In this document: positions 59,069 through 64,000 of the stretch, one piece after another
Layout: the number at the start of each line of letters is the position of its first letter
Numbering within the stretch: the stretch's first letter is position 1
NCBI RefSeq assembly: GCF_001556105.1
Contig: NZ_LSIF01000059.1
Location: 1-64,000 of the forward strand
DNA: 64,000 nucleotides
Reading direction: 5' to 3'
DNA from: Pseudoxanthomonas mexicana
GTDB taxonomy: Bacteria; Pseudomonadota; Gammaproteobacteria; Xanthomonadales; Xanthomonadaceae
Translations under genes and position numbers: made by a program
The notes under the pieces: model-generated
The model's input: only the letters and a program-made list of their open reading frames with translations
The model's database searches: none
What the model was told of the DNA's origin: nothing

Positions 59069-59622
59069 ATGAAGGCCCGACATTATCCCGGCTTGCCCCT
59101 GCCCGCGCCACTTCGGCCGCGGGCCTTGCTGATGCTCTGCATTGCCCTGCTCGCACTGGCTGGCTGCGGCGGCTCCAAGCCGCAGGCCCGCAAGCCCTCG
59201 CCTCCACCCGCCCAGCATGCGTGGCCCATGGTCGAGGCCGACGACCCCGCGGCCGCCAACTCGGTGCTGATGCGTGCGATCGGCCTGGTCGGCACACCCT
59301 ACCGCTACGGCGGCAACACGCCGGAAGCGGGCTTCGACTGCAGCGGCCTGGTGACCTACGTCTACCGCGACATGCTGGACCTGCGCCTGCCGCGCACCTC
59401 GCGCGAGCTGGCGCAGGTGCAGGGACCGAAGATCGAGCCGCGCCGCCTGGCGCCGATCTGGTGTTCTTCGGCAGCAAGGGCAACGTCACACACGTGGGCA
59501 TCTATGTGGGCGAAGGCCGGTTCGTGCATGCGCCCAGCACCGGCGGGACGGTCCGACTGGACCGTCTGGACGGTCCCTACTGGCGGGACCATTACAGCGG
59601 CGCGAAACGCGTGCTTCGTTAG
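59069..59622 (+). pseudogene. frameshifted NlpC/P60 lipoprotein gene
   Basis: The first of two tandem NlpC/P60 genes. Frame A begins at ATG 59069 with a lipobox (LALAGC, Cys31) and contains the catalytic Cys motif GFDCSGLVTYVYRD. Near 59450 the frame shifts: up to EPRRLAP the reading is in frame A, but the rest of the domain, including the catalytic His motif (ADLVFFGSKGNVTHVGIYVG), is in the next frame and ends at 59622. A loss of 1 or 4 bases would explain it, for example gggc from LAPGDL. Either the gene is inactivated or there is a base-call error. Confidence 0.8.
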
Positions 59623-59741
59623 GATTCGGTCAACTCTGTGACGCGGAACGTTCACGCGTAACGAATAAATAACGATATTTGAACCAAATCGGGCCGATCA
59701 GGCGGCATTATCGCCCCTGACTTGTTAAACCCCGACCGCGC

Positions 59742-60515
59742 GTGACGACCGACGACCTGCCGACAGGCCAGCCAGCCGCCACCCACCGCCTGCCGCGGAG
59801 GGTTTCCCGACTCCTCATCAGCCTTGGCCTGTGCGCCATGGCGTCCGTGGTACAGGCGCAGACTGCGCCGTCCGATGTGGATACAGCGTCAAGCCGGGCG
59901 TCGACCGACGCGACCATCCAGCCGCAGGCCACCAAATCCGTTACGGCCAGCGTCAAGGACCGGGCCGCCGAGGCCGCCACCGCCACACTCTCCGCCCTGC
60001 TCCCGCGCCTGGCCGCCAGCGACACGCTGCCGCTGGTCGATCGTTCGGCGATGGTCGCAGGCGACATCAGCAAGTTGCTCGCCGCCTATGACCTCAGCAA
60101 GGACGGCGTCGTTGCACAGGAACAGCCGGGCGGCAAGATCCAAGTAGTGCTGCAGCGCGCGCTTGCGCTGATGGGCACACCGTACCGGTGGGGCGGCACC
60201 TCGCCCGACAGCGGCTTCGACTGCAGTGGCCTGGTCGGTTACGTCTTCCGCACCGCGCTGGGCATCGAACTGCCGCGCGTCTCCCGCGACATGGCCTCCA
60301 AGACCGATGCCGAACCGGTCGGCGCACGCGAAGAACTGCGCCAGGGCGACCTGGTGTTCTTCGGGCTGAAGGGCCGCATCAACCATGTCGGCATCTATGT
60401 CGGCGAAGGCCGCTTCCTGCATTCACCGAGCAGCGGCAAGGACGTGCGCGTGGACAGCCTGATCACCGGCTACTGGGCCAACCGCTACCTGAGCGGCCGC
60501 CGCGTCGCGATGTAA
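59742..60515 (+). CDS. NlpC/P60 family peptidoglycan endopeptidase
   Basis: A 257-residue exported cysteine peptidase. A signal peptide lies at about residues 18-40 (RVSRLLISLGLCAMASVVQAQ). After a helical spacer the NlpC/P60 domain begins near 130: MGTPYRWGGTSPDSGFDCSGLVGYVF (catalytic Cys), then LRQGDLVFFGLKGRINHVGIYVGEGRFLHSPSSGKD with the catalytic His. It cuts peptide stems of peptidoglycan. The start is GTG at 59742; the upstream 100 bp are AT-rich and probably hold the promoter. Confidence 0.92.
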   Translation: MTTDDLPTGQPAATHRLPRRVSRLLISLGLCAMASVVQAQTAPSDVDTASSRASTDATIQPQATKSVTASVKDRAAEAATATLSALLPRLAASDTLPLVDRSAMVAGDISKLLAAYDLSKDGVVAQEQPGGKIQVVLQRALALMGTPYRWGGTSPDSGFDCSGLVGYVFRTALGIELPRVSRDMASKTDAEPVGAREELRQGDLVFFGLKGRINHVGIYVGEGRFLHSPSSGKDVRVDSLITGYWANRYLSGRRVAM

Positions 60516-60542
60516 CGCGCGCCGCGACTCGTGAGCATTTCG

Positions 60543-60568
60543 GAAGGCCGCCTCGTGCGGCCTTCGTG
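60543..60568 (+). terminator. terminator-like hairpin
   Basis: A 9-bp perfect stem (gaaggccgc 60543-60551 / gcggccttc 60557-60565) with a 5-nt loop, followed by gtgctttcc. It lies 28 bp past the NlpC/P60 stop and has only a short T run. Confidence 0.6.
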
Positions 60569-60687
60569 CTTTCCGGCGATCGCGGTGCGCCGCAACTTGC
60601 GTCGCACGACGGATTGCGGCGATCCTCCAGTGGCGCGTCGATCATCGCGCACCACCTGTCCGTTGCGCCGAAGGGGAGTCGTACGCG

Positions 60688-61554
60688 ATGCAGGCATCAC
60701 TGTTGACCAATCTGCTGCTGCCATTGGCCTTGGGCATCATCATGCTCGGCCTTGGGCTGGGACTGACGCTGGAGGATTTCCGCCGCGTCGCGCGCTATCC
60801 ACGCGCCGTGCTGATCGGCCTGGCCCTGCAGATACTCGTACTGCCCTGGGTCGCATTCGGTCTGGCAATCGGGTTCGGTCTGCCGGCGGAACTCGCGGTC
60901 GGCCTGATGCTGCTGGCCGCCTCGCCCGGCGGTGCCACCGCCAACATCTACAGCCATCTCGCCCGTGGCGACGTGGCCCTGAACATCACGCTGACAGCCA
61001 TCAACAGCCTGCTCTGCCTGCTGACACTGCCGGTGATCCTCAACCTGTCGCTGGAGCACTTCCTCGGCGCAGGACAGTACGTGCCGCCACCGACCAAGAA
61101 GGTGGTCGAAGTCGCCGCCATCATCCTGCTCCCCGTCGCCATCGGCATGCTGCTGCGTGCGAAGGCGTCCGGCTTCGCCGCGCGCGCCGAAAAGCCGATC
61201 CGCCTGCTGTCGGTACTGGTGCTCGCCCTGCTGGTGGTCGCGGCGGTCGCGCAGGAATGGAAGACGCTGACCACCTACTTCGCCATCGTCGGCCTGGCCT
61301 GCCTGCTGTTCAACCTCGCCAGCATGGGCGTCGGCTACGCAGCGCCGCTGGCGCTGCGGCTGCCCAAGAAGCAGGCCATCGCCATCGCGATGGAAATCGG
61401 CATCCACAACGGCACGCTGGCGATCTTCATCGCGCTCAACGTGCTGCAGAACCCCACCGTCTCGGTCCCGGCGGCCGTCTACAGCCTGCTGATGTTCGTC
61501 ACCGCGGCGGTATTCGCCTGGTGGGTGTCGCGCGACAAGGCGACGCTTGCCTGA
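60688..61554 (+). CDS. bile acid:sodium symporter (BASS) family transporter
   Basis: A 288-residue membrane protein with about nine or ten spans. Family features include LGLGLGLTLEDFRRVARYPRAVLIGLALQ at residues 24-52 and GLMLLAASPGGATANIYSHLARGDVALNITLTAINSLL, and EIGIHNGTLAIFIALNVL near the end (crossover region with Glu and Asn). Bacterial members move organic anions with Na+; the substrate is not known. It stands alone after the NlpC/P60 gene and converges on the symporter at 61570. Confidence 0.9.
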   Translation: MQASLLTNLLLPLALGIIMLGLGLGLTLEDFRRVARYPRAVLIGLALQILVLPWVAFGLAIGFGLPAELAVGLMLLAASPGGATANIYSHLARGDVALNITLTAINSLLCLLTLPVILNLSLEHFLGAGQYVPPPTKKVVEVAAIILLPVAIGMLLRAKASGFAARAEKPIRLLSVLVLALLVVAAVAQEWKTLTTYFAIVGLACLLFNLASMGVGYAAPLALRLPKKQAIAIAMEIGIHNGTLAIFIALNVLQNPTVSVPAAVYSLLMFVTAAVFAWWVSRDKATLA

Positions 61555-61569
61555 GGTGCGCGCCGCGAC

Positions 61570-62847
61570 TCAACCTTCCCGGGGGTCGCCTGCTTCCAAG
61601 CCCAGGTTGGTCGAAGCAGCTTCGTATATCCCGCGGTCCAGCAGTCCGGTTTCCTTCGCCACCAGCACCGGCACCAGCATCTGGCCGGTGACGTTGGTCA
61701 TCGTGCGCATCATGTCGAGGATGCGGTCGATCGCCACCAGCAGGCCGATGCCTTCCAGTGGCAGGTTGGCCGCACTCAGTACCACGGTGACCATCACCGT
61801 CGCCGTGCCGGGCACGCCGGCGGTGCCGAAGCTGCCCAGCACCGAGGCCAGCAGGATCAGGAAGTACTGGTTGACCGACAGGTCCAGGCCGAAGTACTGC
61901 GCCACGAAGACCGACGTCAGCGCCGGATAGATCGCGCCGCAGCCGTCCATCTTGATACTGGCGCCCAGCGGAACGGCGAACGCCGCGTAATCCTTGTCCA
62001 CGCCGAGGTTGTGGGTGACGCTGCGCAGCGCCACCGGCATCGACGCGAAACTGGACGAACTGGCGAACGCCACCTGCATGCCGGGCGCGGCGCCGCGGAA
62101 GAACTTCCATGGATTCAGGCCATGCGCCAGCAGCAGGCTGCCGTAGACCACGACGATGTGCAGCGCACACGCTACGTAGAGCGCACCGATGTAGCTGCCC
62201 AACGGCAGCAGCTTCTCGAAACCGTAGGTGCCGACCAGGCTGCCGATCAAGCCGAACGTGCCGATCGGCGTCATTTCCAGCACGAAGCGCGTGACCTGCA
62301 CCATGGTGTCGCTGGCCTCGCCGGCCAGCTTGCGCAGGCCCGCGCTGCGCTCGCCCAGCTTGACCAGCGCGAAGCCGAGCAGGCCGGCGAAGAAGATGAC
62401 CTGCAGGATCTTGCCATCGGTCAGCGCCTTGAACGGATTGGCCGGCACGATGTCCAGCAGTACCTGCACCGGCGTGGGGACGTCGCGCACCTGGTAGTCG
62501 GGTGCCGTCATCAGACCCGTGAGACCCTTGCCCGGCTGCACGATCCAGCCCACCGCCAGGCCCACGCACACCGCGAGCGCAGCGGTGATCGCGAACCACA
62601 GGAAGGTGCGTCCGCCGAGTGCGGCGACCGATTTCTGTCCGTGCAGGCTGGACACGGCATTGATCACCGCGAAGAACACCAGCGGCACCGCGATCATCTT
62701 GATCAGGGTGACGTAGAGATCGCCGAGCGGCTTGAGCCAGATCTCCGCTGCGGGCCCCATCAGCCAACCCACCAGGGCGCCCAGCACGAAGCCGGCGACG
62801 ACGCGCTGCCAGAACGGGATCTTCAACCAGGCCGAGACCAGCTTCAT
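61570..62847 (-). CDS. dicarboxylate/amino acid:cation symporter (DAACS family)
   Basis: A 425-residue transporter of the glutamate/dicarboxylate symporter family. Motifs include SSSFASMPVALRS (Ser-rich HP1 loop), VPLGASIKMDGCGAIYPALTSVF (NMDGT-like, here KMDGC) and GTAGVPGTATVMVTVVLSAANLPLEGIGLLVAIDRILDMMRTMTNVTGQ at the HP2-TM8 region. The Asn of NMDGT is replaced by Lys, which could alter cation coupling. Substrates may be glutamate, aspartate or C4-dicarboxylates. Confidence 0.9.
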   Translation of the reverse strand: MKLVSAWLKIPFWQRVVAGFVLGALVGWLMGPAAEIWLKPLGDLYVTLIKMIAVPLVFFAVINAVSSLHGQKSVAALGGRTFLWFAITAALAVCVGLAVGWIVQPGKGLTGLMTAPDYQVRDVPTPVQVLLDIVPANPFKALTDGKILQVIFFAGLLGFALVKLGERSAGLRKLAGEASDTMVQVTRFVLEMTPIGTFGLIGSLVGTYGFEKLLPLGSYIGALYVACALHIVVVYGSLLLAHGLNPWKFFRGAAPGMQVAFASSSSFASMPVALRSVTHNLGVDKDYAAFAVPLGASIKMDGCGAIYPALTSVFVAQYFGLDLSVNQYFLILLASVLGSFGTAGVPGTATVMVTVVLSAANLPLEGIGLLVAIDRILDMMRTMTNVTGQMLVPVLVAKETGLLDRGIYEAASTNLGLEAGDPREG

Positions 62848-62986
62848 CCAGATGACTCACAGAAACGGACGCGACACCTTAGCCCAAGGCCCTGTGCCGG
62901 GCGACCCTGCACGCGGAATGCCCGGTGTCACGAACAGGACACTGCCCGGACGGCATAATGATGCGTCCATCATTTTCCGGTTCGCC

Positions 62987-64000
62987 ATGCTCCCCCGCGC
63001 TTTCGTCTCGCCACTCGTCGGCATGACCCTGCTCACCGCACTGGCGGGCTGCGCCAGCACCTCGCAGTCGTCCTCCTCCGCCCTCCACGTCGACGTTCCG
63101 ACGGTCGCGCACCCGCAGGGCGAGACGCCGCAGTGGTGGTATCGGAATGGTGCGGCGAAGGCCGCCGCGAACGGTGCGATGCAGGGGCGCGCGAAGAACG
63201 TCATCGTGTTCCTCGGCGACGGCATGAGCCTGACCACGGTCGCGGCCGCACGCATCTTCGAAGGCCAGCGCAAGGGCACGCCGGGCGAGGAAAACCTGCT
63301 GAGCTGGGAGCGCTTCCCGCATACCGCCTTCAGCAAGACCTACAACACCGATTCGCAGACGCCCGACTCCGCCGGCACCATGACCGCCGTCGCCACCGGC
63401 GTGAAAACGCACATGGGCGCGATCGGCGTCTCCGCGGGCCGCAAGGGCGAATGCACGCCCGACGGCAGCAAGGACCTGCTCAGCTGGCTGATGCTGGCCG
63501 ACAGCGCCGGGTTGGCCACCGGCATCGTCACCACGGCCCGCATCACGCATGCGACGCCCGCGGCGACGTATGCGCATGTGTCGCATCGCGACTGGGAGAA
63601 CGACACCGACCTGCCGCCGGAAGCGGTCGAAGCGGGCTGCAAGGACATCGCGCAGCAGTTGATGGCCGCCGCGCGTTTCGGCCATGGCCCGACGGTGGCG
63701 CTGGGCGGCGGTCGCGGCGAGTTCCTGCCGATCGACGTGCGCGATCCCGAGGAGGACGACAAGGTCGGCCAGCGCCTGGACGGCCGCAACCTCGTCGACG
63801 AATGGAAGCAGGCCCACCCACAGGGTGCCTACGTCACCAACACGCAGCAGCTGGACGCCGCGGCCGACGCACCGCAACTGCTCGGCCTGTTCGAGTATGA
63901 CCACATGCAGTTCGAACACGACCGCCGCAAGGATGCCCAGGGCGAGCCTTCGCTGGCCGACCTGACACGCGTCGCCATCCGCACCCTGTCGCGCAAACGC
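62987..64000 (+). CDS. alkaline phosphatase, partial at the window edge
   Basis: The first 338 codons of an exported alkaline phosphatase; the frame is still open at 64000. The signal has a lipobox (TALAGC, Cys22). Metal and nucleophile motifs: VIVFLGDGMS (Asp78) and TPDSAGTMTA with Ser128 as nucleophile; TARITHATPAATYAH follows, and the part continues to near the DHM/H metal loop not yet reached. It should release phosphate from monoesters in the periplasm. The divergent neighbour is the DAACS symporter. Confidence 0.92.
   Translation, partial: MLPRAFVSPLVGMTLLTALAGCASTSQSSSSALHVDVPTVAHPQGETPQWWYRNGAAKAAANGAMQGRAKNVIVFLGDGMSLTTVAAARIFEGQRKGTPGEENLLSWERFPHTAFSKTYNTDSQTPDSAGTMTAVATGVKTHMGAIGVSAGRKGECTPDGSKDLLSWLMLADSAGLATGIVTTARITHATPAATYAHVSHRDWENDTDLPPEAVEAGCKDIAQQLMAAARFGHGPTVALGGGRGEFLPIDVRDPEEDDKVGQRLDGRNLVDEWKQAHPQGAYVTNTQQLDAAADAPQLLGLFEYDHMQFEHDRRKDAQGEPSLADLTRVAIRTLSRKR

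Overview
The window is high-GC, gene-dense chromosomal DNA of a gammaproteobacterium. The gene content and order (miaA-hfq-hflX-hflKC-yjeT-purA; ftsH-rlmE diverging from yhbY; surE-pcm-exoD-nlpD; pyrG-kdsA-eno-ftsB-ispD-ispF-truD) together with the protein sequences point to the family Xanthomonadaceae, near Pseudoxanthomonas, Stenotrophomonas or Lysobacter. This is inferred from the sequence alone. I saw no rRNA, tRNA, CRISPR array or transposase.

Layout. 1-4.5 kb: a small membrane protein, a soluble double-PAS chemotaxis transducer, three unrecognised proteins and a block of twelve 21-bp tandem repeats. 4.6-11.6 kb: a type I restriction-modification locus in the order hsdR-hsdS-abi-hsdM. 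Its abi gene encodes an Abi_2 HEPN protein, and a structured non-coding segment lies between abi and hsdM. 11.7-19.6 kb: a MipA/OmpV outer-membrane protein, a sensor kinase/response regulator pair, a small membrane protein and an RND efflux pump with its adaptor. 19.7-21.1 kb: three tandem copies of an unrecognised ~100-aa protein family. 21.3-28.9 kb: the classic miaA-hfq-hflX-hflK-hflC-DUF2065-purA cluster, invaded by a DUF559 nuclease-like gene and palindromic repeats.

29.4-31.8 kb: a large lipoprotein with one haem site, resembling the alpha subunit of hydrazine synthase. 31.9-37.1 kb: ftsH with a glycine-zipper peptide gene and folP, rlmE, and the diverging yhbY-Mth938-M15 peptidase genes. 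37.1-40.9 kb: surE-pcm-exoD-nlpD-EEP, tightly overlapping. 41-49.3 kb: smr, a small lipoprotein gene, the overlapping run kdsA-(174 aa)-eno-ftsB-ispD-ispF-truD, pyrG and a small exported protein. 49.5-58.4 kb: parE, a YbdK carboxylate-amine ligase and a five-gene minus-strand run (DUF418, D-amino-acid dehydrogenase family, glutathione reductase, N-formylglutamate deformylase, EamA exporter). 58.5-64 kb: slyD, two tandem NlpC/P60 genes of which the first is frameshifted, a BASS symporter, a dicarboxylate/amino-acid symporter and the start of an alkaline phosphatase that runs off the right edge.

How the genes work together. Most of the window is housekeeping: RNA modification and decay (miaA, hfq, rlmE, yhbY, truD), membrane quality control (ftsH, hflKC), nucleotide, isoprenoid and KDO synthesis, and division. 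The accessory content most worth study is the defence island at 4.6-11.6 kb, the 21-bp repeat block, the triplicated small family and the haem lipoprotein.
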